Below, piece after piece: positions 44,818 to 54,756 of a stretch of DNA of 64,000 nt. Positions within the stretch are counted from its first letter, which is position 1, and each line of letters opens with the position of its first letter. The notes below the pieces were generated by a model that made no database searches, had not been told where the DNA came from, and saw only the letters and a list, made by a program, of their open reading frames with translations. Where the stretch lies: assembly GCF_024398015.1 (NCBI RefSeq), contig NZ_CP073747.1:2849001-2913000 (forward strand), given 5' to 3'. Both the position numbers and the translations under genes were made by a program. The DNA is from Kordiimonas sp. SCSIO 12610. Its GTDB lineage: Bacteria; Pseudomonadota; Alphaproteobacteria; Sphingomonadales; Kordiimonadaceae.

Positions 44818-47800
44818 TTAGAAAGCGAACCTAATGCGTGCTACACCAGCGTGGCTATTGAAGTCAGAGCGATATTCACCCTCGTAGCCAAGTGTGATTG
44901 ATGTGTTTCCGCTAGTGAAAATGCCGAGTGACGCATCAACTTCGAAGCTTGAAGCTGTTGGGTCAACACCAGTGAGCGCAAAGTTGTTGCCACCAGCAAA
45001 GCTTGCGTTCAGGCTGCGGGCTTCGTCAGCAAGGTCATAGTACCAACCAACAGAAACCTGCGGTACAAGTTTGAAACCATCATTTTCGATTGGAAGTGCG
45101 AACTTTGCACCAACCCCAGTTTCAAAGATTGTTACGCTATCGGCATCCACAACAAGGTTCAGTCCACCAATTTCAGTAAAATCACTTTGTGAAATATTAG
45201 CATACTGAAGACTTGCGAATGGAGAGAACTCCAGATCACCGAGGTTTGCTTTGTAACCAGCAGTTACTTTTGCTGAGAACTGATCAACATCAAAGTCTGA
45301 AGAGATCGTATCAACAATTGCTTGACGGCTACTGTCAGCATTACCGAAGACATATGCAAGAGCACCGTTAACAAATGTTCCTTCATCTTCATATGATGCA
45401 TAAGCATTCAAGCTGTAGCTGTCGATTGAAGTCTCTTCAAACGCTCCGCTTGTTTCCTCAACATCAATATCAGAGTATGAGAAAGCAACACCCGCACGAA
45501 CATTATCAGCAATTGCTGTGTCCGCACCGATTACAAAACCATAACTGTCAGCATCATAACCAGAGAAGGTCAATCCACCTTCGCTATCACGGTCTGCTGT
45601 ACGGCCGAACGCTTGACCCCAGATCGCGTTACCTTCAGCGTCACCACCAAGGCGGCTATCAATAAGGCTCAGAACCTGGTTCTGTGTTTCATAAACTTCA
45701 CGTGTCACACCCTCATTTAGGGTTGGAAGCAAGCTGGAAGCAGCAAGTTCAAACTGACGGTTGTTTGTGAAGCCGTTGATGGCATTTGCATTTGCAGCGA
45801 AAGCAGCATCGCCGTTACCTGCCTGCAATGCACCAGCGAACGCAGAACCGAACGATGAAACATTTACATCATTTGAAAGCGCAGCAAGGTTAACAACTGT
45901 CGGCGTTACTGAAACAGCATTTGATGAAGCCACAACATTGAAATCAACGAGGAAGTTGTTTTCAGGAGCAAATGACACACCATTGTTTGTCAAAGTACCT
46001 GTTGTAGTAATCAAATTAGTAGCTTGGCCAAAGCTTAGGCTTGTTACATCTGTGAAGTTTAGCGAAACTTGGCTAGCATTTCCAAATGTCGCATTACCGT
46101 CAACATTGATAATCTCTCCGAGATCAAAGTTAACAAGGCCGTCAACTGCAACATCACTTGCAACATTGATTGTACCCACAACATCCAGTGAACCACCAGC
46201 AAGGATGTTCACTTGGTTGCTACCCGTACCAAGATCAATATCGCCAGAGATAGAGCCACCAGAGATGTTCAGAACATCATCGCCAGCACCAGTTAACACA
46301 CCGCCAACTAGGTCGCCTGAGTTATTGATGATCACATTGCCGAATGATGTACTTGCATCAATCGCAGCCGTTGCACCTGAAATCGTGCCTGAGTTCGTAA
46401 TATCGCCAGCAAAAGTGATATTTTCAAGCAAGATTCCTGCTGATGTTTCAGAAGCAATGGTACCAGTGTTATCGATATCTAGGTTAACAACTGGACGCAT
46501 CATGTTAGGTGGATAGAACACGCGGAGGCCAGCAGCTTCACCAGAAGCAAGAGCAGTACCACGACCCTGAATAATACCCGCGTTCGAGATAGTGTGCGTG
46601 CGCTCACCAGCGAGGGCCTGAATAGAAACACCTGAACCATTGTTGCCAGCGCCTGCATCAATCACACCACCAGCAAGGTTGTTCAGTGTTACATTGTTGG
46701 CTGTGCCATCAAAGTAAACTGTACCATTACGCTGATCGCCTGTACCAAGGATTGAACCACTGTTGTTAACAGTAAGACCGATACCGTCGATGTTAAGTGC
46801 GCGACTTCCTGATGAAATTGTACCGAAGTTGTTTACAACACCACCAGTGTGATCAGCGCCAGCGCCGTCAACCGGGTTACCGAAGTAAAGACCGTTTTGT
46901 GCACCGGAGATAACACCACCAGCTTCGTTCGTCAGTGTACCCTGGAAACTGATACCGTTTACAAAACGGATACCTGCTGTTGTACCCTGTGTGCTCTCTG
47001 AGTTGATTGTACCAGAGTTCGTGATTGTTCCGTCAAACACACCGATGTTGCCAACGTTACCGATACGAACACCGTCGCCTGCAGCGTTTTCAGCAGCAGA
47101 AGCCTGACCGCGACCCTGAATAGTGCCAGAGTTGATAAGGTCAAATGTGTTGCCGTCTGCAGCAATCTCTGCACCGAAGCCTGAACCTGTGTTACCAGCG
47201 CCTGCGTCCACGAGACCAGCGTTGTTGAAAGTGAAGTCCTGTGCAGTGCTGTCAGCATATACTGTACCGTTACGCTGGTTGCCTGTACCGATGATTTCAC
47301 CAGTTGCAAGGTTGTTTACTTCAAGGCCGATACCATCGATGTTAAGGGCACGGCTGTCAGAAGAGATCGTGCCAGCGTTGTTGACAACACCACCAGTGTG
47401 ATCAGCGCCAGCGCCGTCAACCGGGTTACCGAAGTAAAGACCGTTTTGTGCACCGGAGATTACACCACCAGCTTCGTTCGTCAGTGTACCCTGGAAGCTG
47501 ATACCGTTTACAAAACGGATACCTGCTGTTGTACCCTGTGTGCTCTCTGAGTTGATTGTACCAGAGTTTGTGATTGTTCCGTCAAACACACCGATGTTGC
47601 CAACGTTACCAATGCGAACACCGTCACCTGCAGCGTTTTCAGCAGCAGAAGCCTGACCGCGACCCTGAATAGTACCAGAGTTGATAAGGTCAAATGTGTT
47701 ACCGTCTGCAGCAATCTCTGCACCGAAGCCTGAACCTGTGTTACCAGCGCCTGCGTCCACGAGACCAGCGTTGTTGAAAGTAAAGTCCTGTGCAGTGCTG

Positions 47801-50472
47801 TCAGCATATACTGTACCGTTACGCTGGTTGCCTGTACCGATGATTTCACCAGTTGCAAGGTTGTTCACTTCAAGGCCGATACCGTCGATGTTAAGTGCGC
47901 GACTTCCTGATGAAATTGTACCGAAGTTGTTTACAACACCACCAGTGTGATCAGCGCCAGCGCCGTCAACCGGGTTACCGAAGTAAAGACCGTTTTGTGC
48001 ACCGGAGATAACACCACCAGCTTCGTTCGTCAGTGTACCCTGGAAGCTGATACCGTTTACAAAACGGATACCTGCTGTTGTACCCTGTGTGCTCTCTGAG
48101 TTGATTGTACCAGAGTTTGTGATTGTTCCGTCAAACACACCGATGTTGCCAACGTTACCAATGCGAACACCGTCACCTGCAGCGTTTTCAGCAGCAGAAG
48201 CCTGACCGCGACCCTGAATAGTACCAGAGTTGATAAGGTCAAATGTGTTACCGTCTGCAGCAATCTCTGCACCGAAGCCTGAACCTGTGTTACCAGCGCC
48301 TGCGTCCACGAGACCAGCGTTGTTGAAAGTAAAGTCCTGTGCAGTGCTGTCAGCATATACTGTACCGTTACGCTGGTTGCCTGTACCGATGATTTCACCA
48401 GTTGCAAGGTTGTTAACAGTAAGACCGATACCGTCGATGTTAAGTGCGCGACTTCCTGATGAAATTGTACCGAAGTTGTTTACAACACCACCAGTGTGAT
48501 CAGCGCCAGCGCCGTCAACCGGGTTACCGAAGTAAAGACCGTTTTGTGCACCAGAGATAACACCACCAGCTTCGTTCGTCAGTGTACCCTGGAAGCTGAT
48601 ACCGTTTACAAAACGGATACCTGCTGTTGTACCCTGTGTGCTCTCTGAGTTGATTGTACCAGAGTTTGTGATTGTTCCATCAAACACACCGATGTTGCCA
48701 ACGTTACCAATGCGAACACCGTCACCTGCAGCGTTTTCAGCAGCAGAAGCCTGACCGCGACCCTGAATAGTGCCAGAGTTGATAAGGTCAAATGTGTTAC
48801 CGTCTGCAGCAATCTCTGCACCGAAGCCTGAACCAGTGTTACCAGCGCCTGCGTCCACAAGACCGGCGTTGTTGAAAGTGAAGTCCTGTGCAGTGCTGTC
48901 AGCATATACTGTACCGTTACGCTGGTTGCCTGTACCAAGAATTAAGCCTGTGTTGTTCACTTCAAGACCGATACCATCGATGTTAAGGGCACGGCTGTCA
49001 GAAGAGATCGTACCAGCGTTGTTTACAACACCACCAGTGTGATCAGCACCAGCGCCGTCAACCGGGTTACCGAAGTAAAGACCGTTTTGTGCACCGGAAA
49101 TTGTTCCAGTGTTTGTTAGTGTACCCTGGAAGCTAATACCGTTTACGAAACGGATACCTGCTGTTGTACCCTGTGTGCTCTCTGAGTTAATTTCGCCAGA
49201 GTTCGTGATTGTTCCATCAAACACACCGATGTTGCCAACGTTACCAATGCGGACACCGTCGCCTGCAGCGTTTTCAGCAGCAGAAGCCTGTCCGCGACCC
49301 TGAATAGTACCAGAGTTGATAAGATCAAATGTGTTCGCACCATCAGCAGCACCGCCGATTTCAGCACCAAAACCTGATCCTGTGTTGCCTTCACCTGCAT
49401 CAACAGAGCCTGCGTTATTGAACGTAAAGTCATCAGCAGTACCATCAGCATATACTGTACCGTTACGCTGGTTGCCTGTACCGATGATTTCACCAGATGC
49501 AAGGTTGTTTACTTCAAGGCCGATACCATCGATATTAAGCGCGCGGCTATCAGAAGAGATCGTCCCAGCGTTGTTGACAACACCACCAGTGTGGTCACCG
49601 CCGCCTGCAGGCGTTGGGTTACCGAAATACACACCATTCTGTGTACCAGAGATAACACCGCCAACTTCGTTGGTTAGCGTACCCTGGAAGGAAACTCCAT
49701 TAACAGCACGGAAACCAGCAACAGTACCGTTAGCACCTTCAGAAGAAATAGTTCCTGAATTTGTGATTGTACCCGTAAACAAACCTGTCGTCGTCGCATC
49801 AAGTGCACCGCCAACGCGTGTGCGCTCAAGGCGGATACCATCGCCTGCTGTTGCAAGGCCTGCACCCTCGTTACCACGACCAGCTATCGTGCCAGAATTG
49901 ATAATATCAAAATCTGTACCTTCCGCTGCAAGTTCAGCCGAGAAGCCTGCACCAATCTGACCTGCACCAGCATCAATTGTGCCGCTGTTTGTCAACGAAA
50001 AGTTGTTCGCTGTCACATTAGAGTAAACAGTGCCATTGCGCTGACTTAATGTACCCAAAATAGAGCCATCATTAACAATCGCTGCATTCAAGCCATTAAT
50101 TTCAATAGCACGCGAGTCGGCAGTAATAGAGCCAGTATTAGTATTGTTAATAATAATGCCGTTGCCATTTAATGTTAGCGTGTTGGTAACACCAGTTGTT
50201 GAGAGTGTTCCTGCATTGTTAACGATAACATCGTTGTTGTTAACAGTCAGAAGCGGTGCCCCCGCAACAGTGCTTGTACTTCCAGTGTCAACGAGGATGG
50301 TTTCACCATCAACCTGGCTTGTACGTGACTGGTTGTCACCATTTGGGATTATTGTTTGGGCAGATACAGCGCCAGAAAGCGCCATTGCCAATAATGATGT
50401 CGAAGCCATTAGCCTCTTGTTTAAGAAACGAGCGGTATGTGCCGAATCTATTTTACCAAATTTCTTGCTCAC
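44818..50472 (-). CDS. Giant autotransporter with near-identical passenger repeats
   Basis: 1884 residues. An extended signal region (cleavage near residue 39, GAVSAQT) precedes a passenger rich in G, N, T and S with NSGTI/NNAGTI turns, typical of a right-handed beta-helix. About seven copies of a 183-residue unit fill residues about 115-1370; the central five are nearly identical. After a link region (1370-1600) comes the autotransporter beta-barrel (about 1610-1884), starting WGQAFGRTADRD and ending in the terminal aromatic ARIRFAF. Type V secretion to the surface is expected, with adhesion or aggregation as common roles. Divergent from the TonB receptor gene. Confidence 0.93.
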   Translation of the reverse strand: MSKKFGKIDSAHTARFLNKRLMASTSLLAMALSGAVSAQTIIPNGDNQSRTSQVDGETILVDTGSTSTVAGAPLLTVNNNDVIVNNAGTLSTTGVTNTLTLNGNGIIINNTNTGSITADSRAIEINGLNAAIVNDGSILGTLSQRNGTVYSNVTANNFSLTNSGTIDAGAGQIGAGFSAELAAEGTDFDIINSGTIAGRGNEGAGLATAGDGIRLERTRVGGALDATTTGLFTGTITNSGTISSEGANGTVAGFRAVNGVSFQGTLTNEVGGVISGTQNGVYFGNPTPAGGGDHTGGVVNNAGTISSDSRALNIDGIGLEVNNLASGEIIGTGNQRNGTVYADGTADDFTFNNAGSVDAGEGNTGSGFGAEIGGAADGANTFDLINSGTIQGRGQASAAENAAGDGVRIGNVGNIGVFDGTITNSGEINSESTQGTTAGIRFVNGISFQGTLTNTGTISGAQNGLYFGNPVDGAGADHTGGVVNNAGTISSDSRALNIDGIGLEVNNTGLILGTGNQRNGTVYADSTAQDFTFNNAGLVDAGAGNTGSGFGAEIAADGNTFDLINSGTIQGRGQASAAENAAGDGVRIGNVGNIGVFDGTITNSGTINSESTQGTTAGIRFVNGISFQGTLTNEAGGVISGAQNGLYFGNPVDGAGADHTGGVVNNFGTISSGSRALNIDGIGLTVNNLATGEIIGTGNQRNGTVYADSTAQDFTFNNAGLVDAGAGNTGSGFGAEIAADGNTFDLINSGTIQGRGQASAAENAAGDGVRIGNVGNIGVFDGTITNSGTINSESTQGTTAGIRFVNGISFQGTLTNEAGGVISGAQNGLYFGNPVDGAGADHTGGVVNNFGTISSGSRALNIDGIGLEVNNLATGEIIGTGNQRNGTVYADSTAQDFTFNNAGLVDAGAGNTGSGFGAEIAADGNTFDLINSGTIQGRGQASAAENAAGDGVRIGNVGNIGVFDGTITNSGTINSESTQGTTAGIRFVNGISFQGTLTNEAGGVISGAQNGLYFGNPVDGAGADHTGGVVNNAGTISSDSRALNIDGIGLEVNNLATGEIIGTGNQRNGTVYADSTAQDFTFNNAGLVDAGAGNTGSGFGAEIAADGNTFDLINSGTIQGRGQASAAENAAGDGVRIGNVGNIGVFDGTITNSGTINSESTQGTTAGIRFVNGISFQGTLTNEAGGVISGAQNGLYFGNPVDGAGADHTGGVVNNFGTISSGSRALNIDGIGLTVNNSGSILGTGDQRNGTVYFDGTANNVTLNNLAGGVIDAGAGNNGSGVSIQALAGERTHTISNAGIIQGRGTALASGEAAGLRVFYPPNMMRPVVNLDIDNTGTIASETSAGILLENITFAGDITNSGTISGATAAIDASTSFGNVIINNSGDLVGGVLTGAGDDVLNISGGSISGDIDLGTGSNQVNILAGGSLDVVGTINVASDVAVDGLVNFDLGEIINVDGNATFGNASQVSLNFTDVTSLSFGQATNLITTTGTLTNNGVSFAPENNFLVDFNVVASSNAVSVTPTVVNLAALSNDVNVSSFGSAFAGALQAGNGDAAFAANANAINGFTNNRQFELAASSLLPTLNEGVTREVYETQNQVLSLIDSRLGGDAEGNAIWGQAFGRTADRDSEGGLTFSGYDADSYGFVIGADTAIADNVRAGVAFSYSDIDVEETSGAFEETSIDSYSLNAYASYEDEGTFVNGALAYVFGNADSSRQAIVDTISSDFDVDQFSAKVTAGYKANLGDLEFSPFASLQYANISQSDFTEIGGLNLVVDADSVTIFETGVGAKFALPIENDGFKLVPQVSVGWYYDLADEARSLNASFAGGNNFALTGVDPTASSFEVDASLGIFTSGNTSITLGYEGEYRSDFNSHAGVARIRFAF
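46824..49563 (-). repeat. Tandem 549-bp repeats inside the autotransporter gene
   Basis: Five in-frame copies (the TQGTTAG landmark lies near 46978, 47527, 48076, 48624 and 49161). Three spacings are 549 bp or within one base of it; one is 12 bp shorter because of two 2-codon deletions. Copies around 47522-48410 are identical over hundreds of bases. Divergent flanking copies lie on each side (about 46365-46823 and 49564-50120). Differences between copies cluster in SSDSR/SSGSR, LEVNN/LTVNN and ATGEIIG/TGLILG. Confidence 0.95.
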
Positions 50473-51024
50473 TTTTGTCTCCTATAAGTGATTATTCAAG
50501 AAAATCGGGGAAGGTTATTTGATGCCACCCATGTGGTTTATACTAAGGAAATTATAAATCTGCCCCAGATCTTCGAGGGGCAAGAAACGTCAAAATTCAA
50601 GCGATTGAAAGTAAAGTAAGTGTTATTTTCATGAATTCGCATTCAGCTAGATTAACAACCGTTCATGATCCTTTTTTTAGTAAACTAGAAATCATTTTTT
50701 TCTTTATTTAACAAATACTTATAGAGATTAAAATGAAGACATCAATGTGTAAACAGAAATTAATTTTTGGTTAATTTTGTGCAAAAAAAATTTCACTATG
50801 AGCACAATTCTATCACTTTTCATTTCTCTCAATCTTCTTCATCTAACGTTCATATTTGCCTCCAGATCACCATCTGAATAGTGTGATAAAAGTGCATCAG
50901 TTTTTGCCAAAGCCGAAATTAAATGCGAATAATATTGATATTCATTCTTAATAATATATAAGCACGACCAACGAGAATTATTGCGAATAATTCTTAATAA
51001 CACCAAAAACTCGTGGAATGACGA
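50473..51024. promoter_or_regulatory. 552-bp AT-rich divergent promoter region with Fur-like palindromes
   Basis: Lies between the autotransporter (minus) and the TonB receptor (plus). GAATTATTGCGAATAATTC at 50975-50993 is a perfect 8+3+8 palindrome with the length and A/T pattern of a Fur box, 32 bp before the receptor start. A second, imperfect dyad (GAATAATATTGATATTC, 50927-50943) sits one turn upstream. This suggests iron-regulated expression of the receptor. The left 350 bp contain no gene. Confidence 0.6.
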
Positions 51025-53175
51025 ATGAGTACAAAACTTAAAAGTATATTATATATGAGCACAATTATGGTGAGCCTAACCGGCACAGCCTATGCTCAAG
51101 ACGTTAACACTGCAGATCAAGATGCATATGATGCATATGATGAAGAAATCATCGTTACCGGTCGCTACTTATATAGTGATCAAGTCAATGCGCTGAAAAC
51201 TCCAACACCCATTATCGACGTTCCACAGAGTCTCTCGATCATCACCGCTGACCAAATTGTCCGCCAAGGTATCGATAGCATTAGCGACATCACACTTTAC
51301 ACGCCTGGTATTACAAGTTCCCAGGGTGAAGGGCACCGCGATGCTGTTGTGTTCCGGGGGGTACGCTCAACAGCTGATTTCTACCTCGACGGCGTCCGTG
51401 ATGACGTACAGTATTATCGCTCGCTTTATAACTTGGAACAAGTTGAAGTACTTCGCGGTCCAAACGCTCTTCTATTCGGTCGTGGCGGCACAGGTGGTCT
51501 TATTAACCGCGTGACGAAAAAAGGTGTGATTGGCGAAGATTTCGTTGGCTACCTAGGGAGTGTAGATACTTTCGGTGCTTATACTATTCAAGCTGATGCC
51601 AACTTTACCGTCAGCGACAATGCAGCATTCCGTATCAATGGATACTATGAAAGCCTGAATAACCACCGTGATTTCTTCGACGGCGATCGTTATGGTATTA
51701 ATCCAACAGCACGTATTGAACTTTCAGATGCAACAACATTGAATGTTTCGTACGAATATAACAATAACGAACGCTTTGTTGATCGTGGTATCCCCGCCGG
51801 CGCAGATGGTCGCCCCGCAGAGCAGCTTGTTGATATTACTTTTGGTGACCCAGAATTAAATACAACAACTTTCGAAGGCCACACAATTCGCGCCACTGTT
51901 GAACATGAATTCTCTGAGAGTTTAAAAGGGAATTTCAACGCTTTCTACGGCGATTATGATAAGCTTTATTCTAATTTCTTTCCGGTAAGCTTTAATGAAG
52001 ACACCAATGTCGTTGGTCTTGATGGCTATATTGATACAACTCAGCGCAAGAATTTGGTTTTATCTACAAATTTAGTCGGTGAGTTTAAGACGGGTAGCAT
52101 TGGACATACATTCTTCGTTGGGGGCGAATATATTGATACTTCCAATAACAACGACCGTTTCAATGCCTTCTTTGATCAAACGCAAGATGATATTGAGTTT
52201 TTCACAGCAACTCGTCCGCTAAACTTTGCCAATGGCATTGGTACAAATGCAAGTGGCCTTCCAACAGCAAACAGCTTTAATGTTGATCTTAATGACGATA
52301 CTGAAGCAGACGTTGAAGTATTCTCAGTATACATTCAGGATCAAATCGAAATTTCTGAGCATTTAGACCTTTTAATTGGTGGTCGTTTCGATAGCTTTGA
52401 TATTACAGTTGATAACATTGAGACATTCATTGAAACCGGTGAGCGCGATATCAGAGAGCGCCGCGATTCCGAATTCTCTCCGCGTCTTGGTCTAGTCTTT
52501 AAACCGCAGGAAAATATTTCGATTTATGGTAGCTTTAGCGAGAGCTTCTTGCCAAGGAGTGGTGAGCAGTTTGCGGATATCAATCCACCTGACGATGCGC
52601 TTGACCCTAACACATTCCAGACGATTGAAGCTGGTTTGAAATGGGACTTTGCGAATGGCCTTAGTTTTACAGCCGCTATCTTTGAAAACGAACAAAGCTC
52701 GCCGCAGGTTGCTGATAACGACCCCGGAACGCTTGATGTAATCGACAGCGAAATCCGTGGTATCGAAGCACAAATTCAAGGTCAGATCACCGATCAGTTC
52801 TTTATTACTGCGGGCTATAGTTACCTTGAGGGTAATCAGGTTAACGATGATGGCAGTGAAGGCCTTCGTGTTCGTGAATTACCAGAGCATACCTTCAATA
52901 TCTGGGGTAATTATCAAGTTACTGATCGCCTTGGTTTTGGTGTAGGCCTAACGTATCAGGACGAAAGTTTTGCTGATAATGGCAACAACACAACATTGCC
53001 TGATTTCGTTCGAATTGACGCTGCTGCATACTATGACTTAAACGACAGTGTTCGCCTTCAGGTTAATATTGAGAACCTAACTGATACTGAATATTTCCCG
53101 AACGCACACACAGCAAACAATATCACAGTAGGCGCGCCTCTTAACGCTCGCTTTACAATTACTGGCCGCTTCTAA
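51025..53175 (+). CDS. TonB-dependent siderophore receptor
   Basis: 716 residues. Signal peptide to about residue 24 (TAYAQD), a TonB-box-like stretch EEIIVTGRY, the plug domain (PTPIIDVPQSLSIITADQI, RGVRSTADFYLDGVRDDVQYY as RGVRSTADFYLDG, LEQVEVLRGPNALLFGRGGTGGLIN in part), then a 22-strand-type barrel ending ARFTITGRF. The plug pattern is that of the catecholate/ferrichrome-type siderophore receptors (Fiu/FhuE-like). Ligand not assignable. The palindromes upstream fit Fur control. Ended by a terminator; no biosynthesis genes nearby. Confidence 0.93.
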   Translation: MSTKLKSILYMSTIMVSLTGTAYAQDVNTADQDAYDAYDEEIIVTGRYLYSDQVNALKTPTPIIDVPQSLSIITADQIVRQGIDSISDITLYTPGITSSQGEGHRDAVVFRGVRSTADFYLDGVRDDVQYYRSLYNLEQVEVLRGPNALLFGRGGTGGLINRVTKKGVIGEDFVGYLGSVDTFGAYTIQADANFTVSDNAAFRINGYYESLNNHRDFFDGDRYGINPTARIELSDATTLNVSYEYNNNERFVDRGIPAGADGRPAEQLVDITFGDPELNTTTFEGHTIRATVEHEFSESLKGNFNAFYGDYDKLYSNFFPVSFNEDTNVVGLDGYIDTTQRKNLVLSTNLVGEFKTGSIGHTFFVGGEYIDTSNNNDRFNAFFDQTQDDIEFFTATRPLNFANGIGTNASGLPTANSFNVDLNDDTEADVEVFSVYIQDQIEISEHLDLLIGGRFDSFDITVDNIETFIETGERDIRERRDSEFSPRLGLVFKPQENISIYGSFSESFLPRSGEQFADINPPDDALDPNTFQTIEAGLKWDFANGLSFTAAIFENEQSSPQVADNDPGTLDVIDSEIRGIEAQIQGQITDQFFITAGYSYLEGNQVNDDGSEGLRVRELPEHTFNIWGNYQVTDRLGFGVGLTYQDESFADNGNNTTLPDFVRIDAAAYYDLNDSVRLQVNIENLTDTEYFPNAHTANNITVGAPLNARFTITGRF

Positions 53176-53200
53176 AGTTAGTCAGTAGTTAAATAATCAG

Positions 53201-53236
53201 AAAACCCGGTCACTCATTTGATGCGCCGGGTTTTTT
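53201..53236 (+). terminator. Terminator after the TonB receptor gene
   Basis: AAACCCGG / CCGGGTTT stem with a 16-base loop and TTTTTT tail; may also act on the convergent nupC transcript. Confidence 0.85.
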
Positions 53237-53249
53237 ATACACAGTCCAG

Positions 53250-54497
53250 TCACACTAAAATTATCGCAGCTACAGCGGCCGTGGTGCCGGTTGTCAAGTT
53301 CCCCGCGAGCCAAGCACGCCAACCAAGCGAGGCAACTTCAGAACGCTTAGAAGGGGCCAATGCACCAAATGTTGCTATCTGAAGCCCTATACTCGCGAGG
53401 TTTGCGAACCCACATAATGCATATGTCATAATAATAGCAGATCGGGGGCTAAGTTCGGTCTCGGAAAGTGTAGAAAGGTGCTGATAAGCAATAAACTCAT
53501 TTAAGATTGCCTTGGTACCCATCAACTGCCCAGCAACATGCGCTTCTTCGTAAGGAATACCGAAGGCCAACACAATAGGTGAGAATATCCAGCCAAATAT
53601 CCGGTTTACCGTCAATGGCTCACCAGACACAGAAGGTAATATTCCGAGAAGCTCATTGATAATAAAAACGAGCGCGAAGATTACGATAAGCATTGCCATA
53701 ACGCTCAGAAAAACCTTCAGGCCATCTTCAACGCCGCTCACAAGAGCATCCAAAGTACTATCGTATTTAATAGACTGATCGAAGTCTGTACCTTTTGTTT
53801 TGGTTTCACCTGGTACCATGATTTTTGCAAATAAGAGAGACGCAGGAAGCGAGATTAGTGAAGCGGTTAGGATATGCCCCGTTGCATCAGAAACCACCCC
53901 TTCAATCACGCTTGCATATAGAACCAACACTGCCCCAGAAACTGTTGAGAGCCCTGCAACCATTACCATAAATAGTTCGGTTCGCCCCATTTGCGCAATG
54001 TACGCACGAATTATCAAAGGGCTTTCCACTACACCCAAAAAGAAATTCGCGCCGGTACCAAGGCCCACCGCTCCACTAACGCCCAAGGTGCGTTGCAGGG
54101 CAAAACTTAGGCCTTTGATTGCTTTTGGCAAAACCCGCCAATGCCAGAGAATTGCCGATATTGCTGCCATGACAAGGATAATGGGAAGGATTTCGAATGC
54201 GATTATTAACGTGCTGCTTCCCTCCTTTACATCAAACGGTAGTTCTCCCCCTCCTAAATACCCGAACATATAAGCAGAACCAGCTCTACTCGCTTTTTCC
54301 AAAACCTGAATGAGCACACCAGCCTTTGCTATAACGTTTTGAAGAAACTCAATCCTCAGCAGGAGGAAAGCCAAGACCAATTGCAGGATAACAGCACCTA
54401 TGGACCACTTTAAGGGAAAGGCGCGACGATTTTCGCTGAATAACCAAGCGACAAAAATCAAAAACATAAGTCCTAAAACTGGCTGGATTAGTATCAT
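53250..54497 (-). CDS. nupC: NupC-family concentrative nucleoside transporter
   Basis: 415 residues, about the usual length, with eight or more membrane helices. CNT motifs GTGANFFLGVVESPLIIRAYI (as GTGANFFLGVVES), AGLSTVSGAVLVLYA and SPRSAIIMTYALCGFANLASIG (as YALCGFANLASIG) are present. Nucleoside-proton or nucleoside-sodium symport across the inner membrane. Divergent from glpD over a 259-bp AT-rich spacer that contains a GlpR operator nearer glpD. No nucleoside-catabolic genes nearby. Confidence 0.93.
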   Translation of the reverse strand: MILIQPVLGLMFLIFVAWLFSENRRAFPLKWSIGAVILQLVLAFLLLRIEFLQNVIAKAGVLIQVLEKASRAGSAYMFGYLGGGELPFDVKEGSSTLIIAFEILPIILVMAAISAILWHWRVLPKAIKGLSFALQRTLGVSGAVGLGTGANFFLGVVESPLIIRAYIAQMGRTELFMVMVAGLSTVSGAVLVLYASVIEGVVSDATGHILTASLISLPASLLFAKIMVPGETKTKGTDFDQSIKYDSTLDALVSGVEDGLKVFLSVMAMLIVIFALVFIINELLGILPSVSGEPLTVNRIFGWIFSPIVLAFGIPYEEAHVAGQLMGTKAILNEFIAYQHLSTLSETELSPRSAIIMTYALCGFANLASIGLQIATFGALAPSKRSEVASLGWRAWLAGNLTTGTTAAVAAIILV

Positions 54498-54682
54498 AAA
54501 AGATAACGCTCTCTCGATTAAAAATTAATGCAAAAACCATCAAAGCCGATTTTGATGAAAAACTCAGCAGCTCCAACGTTGCCCAACTTTTATGCTTAAC
54601 ACTCATACAAAGATGCAAATAATCATTTTCTGTTGAACACAGATTTTCTTAATTGTTCGCATTAAAACAATTTTATCAATTT

Positions 54683-54702
54683 TATTTTCGTTTACGAACA
54701 TT
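54683..54702. promoter_or_regulatory. GlpR operator upstream of glpD
   Basis: TATTTTCGTTTACGAACATT fits the E. coli GlpR consensus (WATKTTCGWWAWCGAWCATW) with one mismatch, the TTCG...CGAA core intact. It lies 55 bp before the glpD start. A weaker TTGTTCG...AAACAA match sits at 54653-54673. The GlpR gene itself is next to glpD. Confidence 0.75.
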
Positions 54703-54756
54703 TTGATTTATTATATAATCTAAATAATCGATAAATTCAGCGTCTGTAGTTTTGAT

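Noticed and set aside
45761-46516. Plus-strand frame of 251 codons opposite the autotransporter
   Set aside because: Ser/Pro/Thr/Val-rich translation typical of the complement of repetitive coding sequence; no ribosome site or homology seen.
46959-49502. Repeated 110-119-codon frames on the minus strand
   Set aside because: They recur with the 549-bp repeat and are only out-of-frame readings of the autotransporter gene.
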